Shown one piece after another: positions 53,068 through 62,095 of a stretch of 64,000 nucleotides of DNA; position 1 is the first letter of the stretch; each line of letters begins with the position of its first letter. The notes beneath the pieces are model-generated. The model had not been told where the DNA came from, searched no databases, and saw only the letters and a list, made by a program, of their open reading frames with translations. Origin of the DNA: Limnochorda sp. LNt. GTDB lineage: Bacteria; Bacillota; Limnochordia; Limnochordales; Geochordaceae. The DNA lies in contig NZ_CP141614.1 of assembly GCF_035593265.1 (NCBI RefSeq), positions 1,550,001 through 1,614,000 on the forward strand. Direction: 5' to 3'. A program made the translations under genes and the position numbers.

Positions 53068-53922
53068 CTAGACCTTCCCGAACCGGCGGTGGCGCCGCTG
53101 GTAGTCGACGATGGCTTGCAGGAGGTGGATCCGCCGGAAGTCGGGCCAGAAGACGGGCGTGACCCACAGCTCCGCGTAGGCCAGCTGCCACAGCAGGAAG
53201 TTGCTGACGCGAAACTCCCCGCCCGTACGGATCAGGAGGTCCGGATCCGGCAGCTCGGCGGTGTAGAGGTGGCGGGCGAAGAGCGACTCGTCGATCTCCT
53301 CGGGGCGGATCCGACCCGCAGAGGCCTCCTCGGCGAGGCGTCGGGCCGCGTCGACGATCTCGGCCCGTCCGCCGTAGTTGAGCGCGACGTTGAGCACCAT
53401 GTGGCGGTTGAACCGGGTGCGGGCCTCGGCCTCGCGCACCTGGCGCACCACCTCGGCAGGCAACGGGTCGAGGCGCCCGATGACCTGCACCCGGATGCCT
53501 GCCTCGTCCAGCTCGTCGATCTCCTGGTGCAGCACCTCGACCAGCAGCTCCATCAGCGTCTGGACCTCCGAGGCCGGGCGCTGCCAGTTCTCCGTGGAGA
53601 AGGCGTAGACGGTCAGCACCTCCACGCCCAGCTTGGCGCACGTGCGCACCGCCTCGCGCAGGCTCTTGACGCCGGCCCGGTGCCCCGCGGTCCGGTGCAG
53701 CCCGCGGCGAAGGGCCCAGCGCCCGTTGCCGTCCATGATGATGGCCACGTGGCGCGGGATGCGTGCCGGGTCCAGCTCGGCCAGGACGCGCTGCTCGTCT
53801 CGCCGTGTCAGCATCCACGGCCACGACGCCTCGGCCAGGCGCATCCAGAGGCGATCCGCCAGGCGGTTGAGCAGGCGGGGGGCACGGGCACCCGAGAAGC
53901 CCCCCGCACGCCCCTCACCCAT
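53068..53922 (-). CDS. uppS: Isoprenyl (undecaprenyl) diphosphate synthase
   Basis: 284 residues making the C55 lipid carrier for the wall. HVAIIMDGNGRWA holds the catalytic Asp; VYAFSTENW, NVALNYGGRAEI, DLLIRTGGEFRVSNFLLWQ and ELWVTPVFWPDF are all present. The ATG at 53922 overlaps the stop of the upstream small gene; the first 45 residues are not conserved, and internal starts exist. Normal length is about 250. Confidence 0.95.
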   Translation of the reverse strand: MGEGRAGGFSGARAPRLLNRLADRLWMRLAEASWPWMLTRRDEQRVLAELDPARIPRHVAIIMDGNGRWALRRGLHRTAGHRAGVKSLREAVRTCAKLGVEVLTVYAFSTENWQRPASEVQTLMELLVEVLHQEIDELDEAGIRVQVIGRLDPLPAEVVRQVREAEARTRFNRHMVLNVALNYGGRAEIVDAARRLAEEASAGRIRPEEIDESLFARHLYTAELPDPDLLIRTGGEFRVSNFLLWQLAYAELWVTPVFWPDFRRIHLLQAIVDYQRRHRRFGKV

Positions 53923-54232
53923 CCTCCTGGCCCCCGTCGTCGGCCGCCGCGTCGCCGGCGTCCCCGGCCGGGTAAGCAGCGGGATCGCGCCGCTCCCAGT
54001 ACTCCCGGACGCAGATGAGCTGCAACGCGTCGCCGCCCAGTGGCCTGCAGGCGACGACCCGCACCGCGCCCTTCTCGCCACGAGGCCGAGGAGGCGCGGT
54101 GAAGCGCAGGGTGGTGCGCCACCTCGCGAGCCGCTTGAGCGCGACGCTCAGCTCGAGCCCGATCACGTCGGGCAGCGCCGACGACCGGCCCGCGCGCCCG
54201 TCCCTGGCGGGGGGGCGCTCGCCCGGACGCAA
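53915..54232 (-). CDS. Hypothetical small protein with PASTA-like pattern
   Basis: 105 residues. The middle reads LPDVIGLELSVALKRLARW, then VVACRPLGGDALQLICVREYW, which follows the strand-helix-strand pattern of a PASTA domain (xVPDVxGxxxxxAxxxL ... GxxVxLxVS). There is no signal peptide, and the C-terminus is a Gly/Asp-rich acidic tail. It lies between frr and uppS and overlaps uppS by 8 nt. The PASTA reading is tentative; function unknown. Confidence 0.6.
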   Translation of the reverse strand: MRPGERPPARDGRAGRSSALPDVIGLELSVALKRLARWRTTLRFTAPPRPRGEKGAVRVVACRPLGGDALQLICVREYWERRDPAAYPAGDAGDAAADDGGQEDG

Positions 54233-54240
54233 GGGGTGCC

Positions 54241-55573
<1,333 letters not shown>

Positions 55574-55611
55574 TTACGCCCCCGACCCGGCCACCTCCTT
55601 GCTGCGCCCGC

Positions 55612-56568
55612 TCACGCCTCCTGCGTGTCGCCGGCCAGCTGCTCGGCCCGCTCGAAGCGGGCGAACCGCCGGACCTCGAGCTGCACCCCCAGAGGCTCGA
55701 GCGCCTGTCGTACGTGGCGGCCCACCTGGACGTTGGGGTCCCGGATGAAGGGCTGCTCGAGCAGGCAGACCTCCTGGTAGAACTTGTCGAGCCGGCCCTC
55801 CACGATGCGGTCTACGACCTTCTCCGGCTTGCCCTCGTTGAGGGCCGCGCTGCGGTAGATCTGGCGCTTACGCTCGCGCACCGCCTCGGGCACCTGGGTG
55901 CGCTCCACGTACTCGGCGCGGTAGGCCGCCACCTGCATCGCCAGATCCTTGAGCACCTGCCGGACCTCGGGGCGCTCGGCGGCCTCCGACGGTTGTACCA
56001 CGGCCTCCAGCAGCACGCCGATGCGGCCGTCGCCGTGGATGTAGCTCTCCACCGCCCCGCGCGTGGCGAAGACCGCGTAGCGGCGCAAGCGGACCCGCTC
56101 GCCCAGGCGCGCCGCCGTCTCCATCAGCACCTCACGAGCCGGCTTGCCCTCGCCCTCGACGGGCTGCGCCAGGAGTCCCTCGACCCGCTCCAGCGAGGTC
56201 TCTCCACGGGGGTCGCGATGGGCCTCGCCGCCCGCCTCGGCCAGATCCTCGCCCAGCCGGGCCGCATGCCGTGCGAGCCGCTCGACCAGCGCCCGGAAGT
56301 CGTCGGTGCGCGCCACGAAGTCGGTCTCGCAGTTGACTTCGACCAGGGCGGCCCGCCCGGTCGCGGGGTCGACGTGGGCGGCCACCAGTCCCTCCAGCGC
56401 CGCGCGGGTGGCCCGCTTGGCGGCCTGAGCCAGCCCCTTCTCCCGCAGGATGCGGAGGGCCCCCTCCTCGTCGCCTCCTGCCTGCTCGAGGGCTCGCTTG
56501 ACGTCCATCATCCCGGCTCCGGTCCGCTCGCGCAGGGCCCGGATCCTCTCGACGGTGATCTCAGCCAC
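55612..56568 (-). CDS. tsf: Elongation factor Ts
   Basis: Guanine-nucleotide exchange factor for EF-Tu. 318 residues from the GTG at 56568; an ATG at 56589 is an alternative. N-terminal UBA-like part: RIRALRERTGAGMMDVKRALEQ (given in part); the EF-Ts core starts VEVNCETDFVARTDDFRALV, and the C-terminus has CLLEQPFIRDPNVQVGRHV. The second half is full length, with both dimerisation/EF-Tu-binding subdomains. Confidence 0.95.
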   Translation of the reverse strand: MAEITVERIRALRERTGAGMMDVKRALEQAGGDEEGALRILREKGLAQAAKRATRAALEGLVAAHVDPATGRAALVEVNCETDFVARTDDFRALVERLARHAARLGEDLAEAGGEAHRDPRGETSLERVEGLLAQPVEGEGKPAREVLMETAARLGERVRLRRYAVFATRGAVESYIHGDGRIGVLLEAVVQPSEAAERPEVRQVLKDLAMQVAAYRAEYVERTQVPEAVRERKRQIYRSAALNEGKPEKVVDRIVEGRLDKFYQEVCLLEQPFIRDPNVQVGRHVRQALEPLGVQLEVRRFARFERAEQLAGDTQEA

Positions 56569-56726
56569 GACCGTTGCCTGCCCTTCCATCGAGGCGCAGA
56601 CGGCCTTGCGGTCCATGACAGCGGTGCGGAAGCCTCTCCGCGCTGCCGCACCGCCAGGCCGGACGCTCGGGCCGGCCGCCTGACCCGTGCTTCCCAGGCG
56701 CCACGCCGCAGGGCCCCGGCGGGCCA

Positions 56727-57566
56727 TCAGCGGGCAGCGCCGCGCTCCATCTCGTGGGCCAGTTCTTCTGACATCTCCTCGTCGTCCGAGTCCGGGGCCT
56801 CCGTCTCCTCGACCGGAGCGGTCGAGGCATCGGCAGCCGCCGTCCCGTCCGTAGACGACGCCTCGCCAGCGGCGGGGCCCTCCTGGCCCTCGCGGGCCTC
56901 CAGCACCGCGTCGGCGATCTTGTGGGTGATGAGGCGCACGGCCCGGATGGCGTCGTCGTTGCCGGGGATCACGTAGTCGATCTCATCGGGGTCGCAGTTG
57001 GTGTCGACGATGGCGATGACCTTGATCCCCAGCTTGCGTGCCTCACGGACCGCGTTGTTCTCCTTGCGGGGATCGATGACGAACAGGGCACGCGGCAGCT
57101 GATGCATGCCCCGGATGCCGGAGAGGAAGCGCTCGAGCTTCTCCTTCTCCTTGCGGAGCTTGATCACTTCCTTCTTCGGCAGGCGCTCGAACAACCCGTC
57201 CGTCTCCATCTTCTCGAGCTCTTCGAGTCGGCGAAGACGGCTCTTGAGGGTGTTGAAGTTGGTCAGGGTGCCGCCCAGCCAGCGCTGGTTGACGTAAAAC
57301 ATGCCGCAGCGCTGGGCCTCTTCGCGCACGGTCTCCTGTGCCTGCTTCTTGGTGCCCACGAAGAGGATGGTGCCACCGTCGGCCACCAGCTCCTTGACGA
57401 AGCGGTAGGCCTCCTCCAGCTTGCGGACGGTCTCCTGCAGGTCGATGATGTAGATCCCGTTGCGCTCGGTGTAGATGTAGCGAGCCATCTTCGGGTTCCA
57501 CCGGCGGGTCTGGTGCCCGAAGTGGACGCCTGCCTCGAGGAGCTGCTTCATGGAGATGACCGCCAT
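56727..57566 (-). CDS. rpsB: 30S ribosomal protein S2
   Basis: 279 residues. [54 protein letters not shown] and [20 protein letters not shown] are all diagnostic. The last 50 residues form a Glu/Asp/Ala-rich acidic tail not found in short S2 proteins. Ribosome site AGGGAGGAGG upstream. First gene of the rpsB-tsf-pyrH-frr run. Confidence 0.97.
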   Translation of the reverse strand: MAVISMKQLLEAGVHFGHQTRRWNPKMARYIYTERNGIYIIDLQETVRKLEEAYRFVKELVADGGTILFVGTKKQAQETVREEAQRCGMFYVNQRWLGGTLTNFNTLKSRLRRLEELEKMETDGLFERLPKKEVIKLRKEKEKLERFLSGIRGMHQLPRALFVIDPRKENNAVREARKLGIKVIAIVDTNCDPDEIDYVIPGNDDAIRAVRLITHKIADAVLEAREGQEGPAAGEASSTDGTAAADASTAPVEETEAPDSDDEEMSEELAHEMERGAAR

Positions 57567-57712
57567 GCCCGAATCACCTCCTCCCTGGCGCGCGGTTAAG
57601 CCTCCGCCGCCTCATCCCCAGGGGAACCCCGGCTCGGCCCGGCGCACGGGCCTGCCCCTAGGCACCGCCCCTGAGTCACGGTCGGCGTGCGAGATGTCAA
57701 ACGCCGGGCGGT

Positions 57713-57741
57713 AGTATATCACAGGCCCGGAGGCGGCTCAA
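57713..57741 (-). promoter_or_regulatory. Sigma-A type promoter of rpsB-tsf
   Basis: TTGAGC (57736-57741), 17-bp spacer, TATACT (57713-57718) on the minus strand. The -35 overlaps the stop codon of the upstream swrB-position gene. Leader of about 140 nt before rpsB, with no obvious S2 autoregulatory motif seen. Confidence 0.7.
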
Positions 57742-58172
57742 TGCGAAGGGGACTCGCCTCGCCCCGCCCAGCCGGCCATCTGCGCGACCCGCTCCAGGAG
57801 GCGGATCTCGCCGACCGGCCGTCCCGTCCGTCGGGCGACCTCCTCGGGGTCGAGCCCCTGGCGCAGCAGGGCGACGGCCTCTCCCAGCTCGGGCCGGACG
57901 TGCGCGGGCCCAGCGGCTCGCCGGCCGTCGGCCCCGCCGGAGGCGGGCTCGAGGGACCGGAGCCGACGCCGGGGCGAGGCCGGAGCCCGCGACAGGAGCT
58001 CCCGGTAGCCGCTCACCAGCGTCGCAAACGAGGCGCTGTCGTCCGCCGGGCCCCGATGGGGGCCGGGCGGGCCCCATACCTCGAGGCGCCGCACGCGCCG
58101 GTTTAGCCGCCAGAGCCCTGCCGCCAGCGCCACCAGGGCCGCGACCTGGAGCCCCTCCCACCAGCCCGGCAT
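57738..58172 (-). CDS. SwrB-position protein with N-terminal membrane helix and C-terminal helix-turn-helix-like segment
   Basis: 144 residues from the ATG at 58172 (GGGGGAGG 6 nt upstream). N-terminal helix EGLQVAALVALAAGLWRL anchors it, then a basic, flexible middle, and a C-terminal segment EAVALLRQGLDPEEVARRTGRPVGEIRLLE that looks like a helix-turn-helix. Bacillus SwrB (YlxL) and the DUF6115-type proteins of Clostridia have this build and the same place just after sigD. Homology is not shown; the assignment rests on architecture and position. Confidence 0.65.
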   Translation of the reverse strand: MPGWWEGLQVAALVALAAGLWRLNRRVRRLEVWGPPGPHRGPADDSASFATLVSGYRELLSRAPASPRRRLRSLEPASGGADGRRAAGPAHVRPELGEAVALLRQGLDPEEVARRTGRPVGEIRLLERVAQMAGWAGRGESPSH

Positions 58173-58185
58173 GGTACGCCTCCCC

Positions 58186-58530
58186 CTAGGCCCGCACGTC
58201 CACGTTTTGGCCGAGACCGGGCACGACAGGGCCGGTGGGGGGACGGGGCTCCTGGGCCGTACGTCGGGCAGCCGGCTTGCCCGCCCCGGCCGCCTCCCGC
58301 TCACCCCGGCGCCGGCGTCGCGGCTCCTCGTCGGTGGCGTCCCGCACACGCCGCGGATCGGCATGCTCCACCTGCCGCACCTGGCGGGTCGCTGCCTCGG
58401 TCCGCTGCCGCTGCTGGTCGGCCGCGGCCGTCGCCTGTAGCTGGAGCTGGCGTTGCGACGCCTCCTGGACCCGGGAGGCCTCCTGGGTCCGGGGCAGGAT
58501 CGTCTGAAGGTCGACCTGCCGCATCGACAC
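58186..58530 (-). CDS. Hypothetical Gln/Arg-rich protein of the flagellar operon
   Basis: 114 residues, no membrane segment. The N-terminus MSMRQVDLQTILPRTQEASR and the Gln-rich helix (about residues 20-50) are followed by a basic middle and a C-terminus ending VPGLGQNVDVRA. Similar small proteins follow the motility sigma factor in several Clostridia, but no function is known. Ribosome site GGTGGGG is weak; coding is supported by conserved position and codon bias (high GC3). Confidence 0.65.
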   Translation of the reverse strand: MSMRQVDLQTILPRTQEASRVQEASQRQLQLQATAAADQQRQRTEAATRQVRQVEHADPRRVRDATDEEPRRRRRGEREAAGAGKPAARRTAQEPRPPTGPVVPGLGQNVDVRA

Positions 58531-58562
58531 GGTGCTCTACCCCACCGCGGCCGGGCCTGCGC

Positions 58563-59360
58563 TCAGCCGTGAGCGGCCAGGTAGGCCCGGAGCCTCAAGA
58601 TGGCCTTGGTGTGGATCTGGCAGACCCGCGACTCCGTGACGCCCAGCACCCGCCCGATCTCCTTGAGGGTCAGTCCGTCGTGGTAGTACAGCGCCACTAC
58701 CAGGCGCTCCCGCTCCGGGAGGCGGTCGATGGCCTCCGCCACCAGGCGTCGGAGCTCCCGCTCCTCCAGGCTCTCCTCCGGGCCGGGCGCCGCCGAGTCG
58801 CTGACGGTCTCCAACAACCGGAGCTGGCTCTCCTCCTCGGGATCGGCCACCCACACCTCGTCCAGCGAGACCAGCGAGGCGCCCGAGAGCTCGGCCAGCA
58901 GCCGGTCGTACTCCTGCACCGTCATGCCCAGCGCCTGGGCCACCTCGTCGTCGCTGGCGGCCCGCCCCAGGTGGCTCTCCAGGCGCACCAGCTCCTTCTC
59001 CAGCGCACGGGCCTTCTGGCGCACGGAGCGGGGCACCCAGTCCGCCGAGCGCAAGCCGTCGATGATGGCCCCCCGGATCCGGGCGGCCGCGTACGTCTCG
59101 AACTTGACGCCCCGCTCGAAGTCGTAACGCTCCACCGCCTCCACCAGGCCGAAGACGCCGTAGCTGACCAGGTCGTCGAACTCCACGTGGGGCGGCAGCA
59201 TCACCGCCAGGCGCCCCGCCACGTACTTGACCAGGGGGGCGTACTCCAGGATCAGCTGCTCCCGCAGCTCGGGAGCCCGGCTCTTCTTGTAGCGCCTCCA
59301 CAGGCGCAGGAGCCTGGGGGACATGTCGGGCGCCGCTGCTTCGGCTCGTTGCATCGCCAT
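58563..59360 (-). CDS. sigD: RNA polymerase motility sigma factor (SigD/FliA/WhiG)
   Basis: 265 residues of the FliA/WhiG family, which drives late flagellar and chemotaxis genes. Region 2 includes EFDDLVSYGVFGLVEAVERYD and ARIRGAIIDGLRSADWVPRSVRQKARALE (given in part); region 3 covers SLDE; region 4 ends with LTLKEIGRVLGVTESRVCQIHTKAI. Preceded by the pilZ gene after 4 nt. Confidence 0.94.
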   Translation of the reverse strand: MAMQRAEAAAPDMSPRLLRLWRRYKKSRAPELREQLILEYAPLVKYVAGRLAVMLPPHVEFDDLVSYGVFGLVEAVERYDFERGVKFETYAAARIRGAIIDGLRSADWVPRSVRQKARALEKELVRLESHLGRAASDDEVAQALGMTVQEYDRLLAELSGASLVSLDEVWVADPEEESQLRLLETVSDSAAPGPEESLEERELRRLVAEAIDRLPERERLVVALYYHDGLTLKEIGRVLGVTESRVCQIHTKAILRLRAYLAAHG

Positions 59361-59363
59361 CGT

Positions 59364-60047
59364 CTAGATCAGTCCCATTCGCCGCATCTCTGCCTGGCGT
59401 CGCAGGACGAAACCGATGAGCCGGTCCCGGTCGGCCTCCGCGATCTGCAGAAACTTGAGCGCCACCGACCAGCTGGAGCCCGCCTCGGCATCGGACTCCC
59501 CGGCGGGCTGGACCCGGACCACCTCGGCTACCGCTCCCACCCGGCGCTGGGGCAGCTCGATGACCACCTCGAGCAGCCGGCCCATCTCGATGGGCTGGCG
59601 GGTGTGCAGCATGAGCCCGCCACCGCCCAGGTCGCGGCTCTCGGCCGCGACCCACCGGGCGGGTTGCTGGCCGGGTGTGCGCAGGGGCCGGTACCGCACG
59701 GGCACCATGGCCGTGGCGCGCGTCCACTCGCGAAGCTGCACCCGCTCCCATCGCGGTCGGGCGACCACCAGCACGGGTACCCGGCCCTCGTCGGTGCGGC
59801 CGACGACGGTGGTGTGCCCAACGTAGTGCGCCCCGCGAGCGGGGTCGGCCTTGCGCACGTGCACGAGGACCGGCGTGCCGTCAGAGACGCGCACCCTGGC
59901 CCCCTCCCTCACGGGCGCGGCCAGGGAGAGGTGGCCCTGCTCGTCGATGAGCTCGACGCGGCTGCGGTAGCGGCCTTTGGCCGGGCCCTCGGGGACCTCG
60001 ATCTCGACGAGATCGTTGACGTCCACCGGCACCGGTTCGGATGACAA
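59364..60047 (-). CDS. PilZ-domain flagellar brake protein (YcgR-like)
   Basis: 227 residues: an N-terminal YcgR-type beta domain (about 1-95) and a C-terminal PilZ domain. The c-di-GMP motif RxxxR is LREWTRA; the second motif is ESRDLGGGGLML, where Gly replaces the usual Ser of (D/N)xSxxG, so binding may be weak. Sits between flhG and sigD, as in other Firmicute motility operons. Confidence 0.85.
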   Translation of the reverse strand: MSSEPVPVDVNDLVEIEVPEGPAKGRYRSRVELIDEQGHLSLAAPVREGARVRVSDGTPVLVHVRKADPARGAHYVGHTTVVGRTDEGRVPVLVVARPRWERVQLREWTRATAMVPVRYRPLRTPGQQPARWVAAESRDLGGGGLMLHTRQPIEMGRLLEVVIELPQRRVGAVAEVVRVQPAGESDAEAGSSWSVALKFLQIAEADRDRLIGFVLRRQAEMRRMGLI

Positions 60048-60068
60048 AACGAGATCCCCCCTCTCCTC

Positions 60069-60998
60069 TCAACGCATCCGACGCAGCATCCGGCTCACGA
60101 TGCCGCTCAGTCCCGGGCGCTGCGGCTGCTCGGGAAGGTCCATCAGCCGCCAGGCCAGTTGCCGGATCGCCCGGGAGGCCGGGCTGTCGGGCCGGCGCAG
60201 CAGCAGGGGCGTCTGCTCGGCGACGGCCAGCGCCACCGCGCCATCGTAGGGGACGATGCCCAACGTGACGATCTCGACGCCCAGGAAGCGCCCCACCACG
60301 GTTTGCAGGCGGCGAACCACCCGTTGGCCCTCGTCGCGCCTTCTGTCCATGTTGACGGCGAGGAAGAGCCGCGGCGCCACGTCGCGACCGGTCGAGCGGC
60401 TCTGGACCAGCGTCTTGATGAGTCCATAGGCGTTGGTGATGGAGGTCGGCTCCGGCGTCGCCACCACCAGCACCTCGGGAGAGGCCTCCAAGAACGCCAT
60501 CACCTGGGGACCGATGCCGGCCCCCGTATCGACCACGACGACGTCCGCCAGACGGTCCAGCTGCCTCAGCTCCCGAAGCACCTGCCACAGCCGCGCCTCG
60601 TCGAGGGCCGCCAGGTCCGCCAGGCCCGAAGCCCCGGGGAGCACCAGCACCCCCTTGGGCCCCGGGCACAGCGCCTGCTCGAGCGAGCAGACCCCCCGGA
60701 TCACGTGGCCGATGTGGTAGCGCGGCATCAGGCCCAGCACGACGTCGACGTTGGCCATCCCCAGATCGGCATCGACGAGGGCGACCCGCAGACCCAGCTC
60801 CCCCAGGGCCAGCGCCAGGTTGACGGCCAGCACCGTCTTGCCGACGCCGCCCTTGCCGCTGGTCACCGTGAGGGTCCGGGCCAGGCGCCAGCTCGACGGC
60901 CCCGGCCCTGGGACCGGGTCCGGGCCGCTCCATGTCGATGACGCCATCTGGCGCAGCGGCGCCGCCTGGTCGGCGATGCGCCCGGCAGGTCCCGTCAT
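60069..60998 (-). CDS. flhG: Flagellum number regulator FlhG (MinD/ParA-like ATPase)
   Basis: 309 residues. The deviant Walker A is TSGKGGVGKTVLAVNLA (about residues 46-62), Walker A' LVDADLGMANVDV and Walker B VVVDTGAGI. It controls FlhF and flagellar number and placement. The first 40 residues are Pro/Gly-rich and poorly conserved, with an FlhG activating Gln at an unclear position. ATG overlaps the flhF stop by 4 nt. Confidence 0.93.
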   Translation of the reverse strand: MTGPAGRIADQAAPLRQMASSTWSGPDPVPGPGPSSWRLARTLTVTSGKGGVGKTVLAVNLALALGELGLRVALVDADLGMANVDVVLGLMPRYHIGHVIRGVCSLEQALCPGPKGVLVLPGASGLADLAALDEARLWQVLRELRQLDRLADVVVVDTGAGIGPQVMAFLEASPEVLVVATPEPTSITNAYGLIKTLVQSRSTGRDVAPRLFLAVNMDRRRDEGQRVVRRLQTVVGRFLGVEIVTLGIVPYDGAVALAVAEQTPLLLRRPDSPASRAIRQLAWRLMDLPEQPQRPGLSGIVSRMLRRMR

Positions 60999-62095
60999 GC
61001 TCTGGCTCCCCCTTCGGCGCCGGGCTTGGGGAGCGCCCCCGGTTCGAGCAGCCAGCGGGCCACCGTCTCGCCATCGGCCAGCTCGACGTCGTCGGGCACC
61101 ATCTGGCCCGTGGCGATGTAGGCCAGGGGGGCCTGAGCCCACCTGGGGGCGTTGAGCAAGGCGCCCCGGCGGCGGGTCTCGTCCACCTTGGTCACCACGA
61201 CTCCCCCGATCGGCACCGTCCGATAGGCCCCCACCAACTCCCGGAGGTCGGCCTGACGCACGCCGGCCGGCACCACCAGCAAGACGACGGCTTGGGGCGG
61301 CAAGGCGCGGGCGAGGGCCTCGGTCCTGGCCATCCGCTCGTTGTCGCCCGGGTTGTGGCCGGCCGTGTCGATGAGCACCAGGTCGTGGGTGGCCGACTGG
61401 GCCACGGCTTGCAACTCCTTGACGTCGTTGGCCACCCACAGCGGCAGCCCCACGAGGTCGGCGTAGGTGCGCAGCTGCTGGATGGCGCCGATGCGGAACG
61501 TGTCGGTGGTCACCAGGGCCACCCGCCAGCCCCCGACCAATGCGAAGTTGGCCGCCAGCTTGGCGAGCGTCGTGGTCTTGCCGGTGCCGGTCGGCCCCAC
61601 CAGCATCACGAAGCGCGGCCGGGCCTGCCGCTCCCACAGGGGCATGGTCGGGACCGCTGCCCCCACCTGGGCGGCGACGGCCTCGGCCATGGGCCGACCG
61701 GTGGCCCGAGCGACCCGCTCGGCTCGCTCGACGATCTCCCAGGCCAGGGAGGCTTCGACGTCGCGTTGGACCAGCCGCTCGAACCACTCGGCCCGCGAGG
61801 AGCCGTCCTCCCCCGCCCGCGCCTGCGGGAGCGGGAGCCTGGCCTGCGGGGCGTCGCCCGCAGGAGCCGGGCGCGACAGCTCCCTTTGGGGAGCAGGCGC
61901 GGCGACCATGCTGGGGCGGTCAGGAGGCGACGGGCCGTCCAGGGCCGCGATCACCTCGAACGACGCCTTGCCCCACCGCCGCCACCAGGGCCGGACCCGA
62001 CGGGTCTCGACGATGAGGGCCCCATCCCCCATCTCCGCTCGCACCTTCGCCAGGGCCTCCCGGATGCTGGGGGCCGTGTAGCGCCTAAGAAGCAT
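60995..62095 (-). CDS. flhF: Flagellar biosynthesis GTPase FlhF (SRP-type)
   Basis: 366 residues from the ATG at 62095 (GGAG 8 nt upstream, inside the flhA end). Short N-terminal B domain (YTAPSIREALAKVRAEMGDGALIVETRR, given in part), then an NG domain: G1 GPTGTGKTTTLAKL, TTDTFRIGAIQQL, G3 DTAGHNPGDNERM, G4 TKVDETRRRG. Places the first flagellar structures at the membrane together with FlhG. Confidence 0.94.
   Translation of the reverse strand: MLLRRYTAPSIREALAKVRAEMGDGALIVETRRVRPWWRRWGKASFEVIAALDGPSPPDRPSMVAAPAPQRELSRPAPAGDAPQARLPLPQARAGEDGSSRAEWFERLVQRDVEASLAWEIVERAERVARATGRPMAEAVAAQVGAAVPTMPLWERQARPRFVMLVGPTGTGKTTTLAKLAANFALVGGWRVALVTTDTFRIGAIQQLRTYADLVGLPLWVANDVKELQAVAQSATHDLVLIDTAGHNPGDNERMARTEALARALPPQAVVLLVVPAGVRQADLRELVGAYRTVPIGGVVVTKVDETRRRGALLNAPRWAQAPLAYIATGQMVPDDVELADGETVARWLLEPGALPKPGAEGGARA

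Noticed and set aside
57678-57700. A TTGACA hexamer at 57695-57700 as an rpsB promoter
   Set aside because: The sequence 17 bp downstream (GACTCA) does not resemble a -10; the TTGAGC/TATACT pair at 57713-57741 is better.
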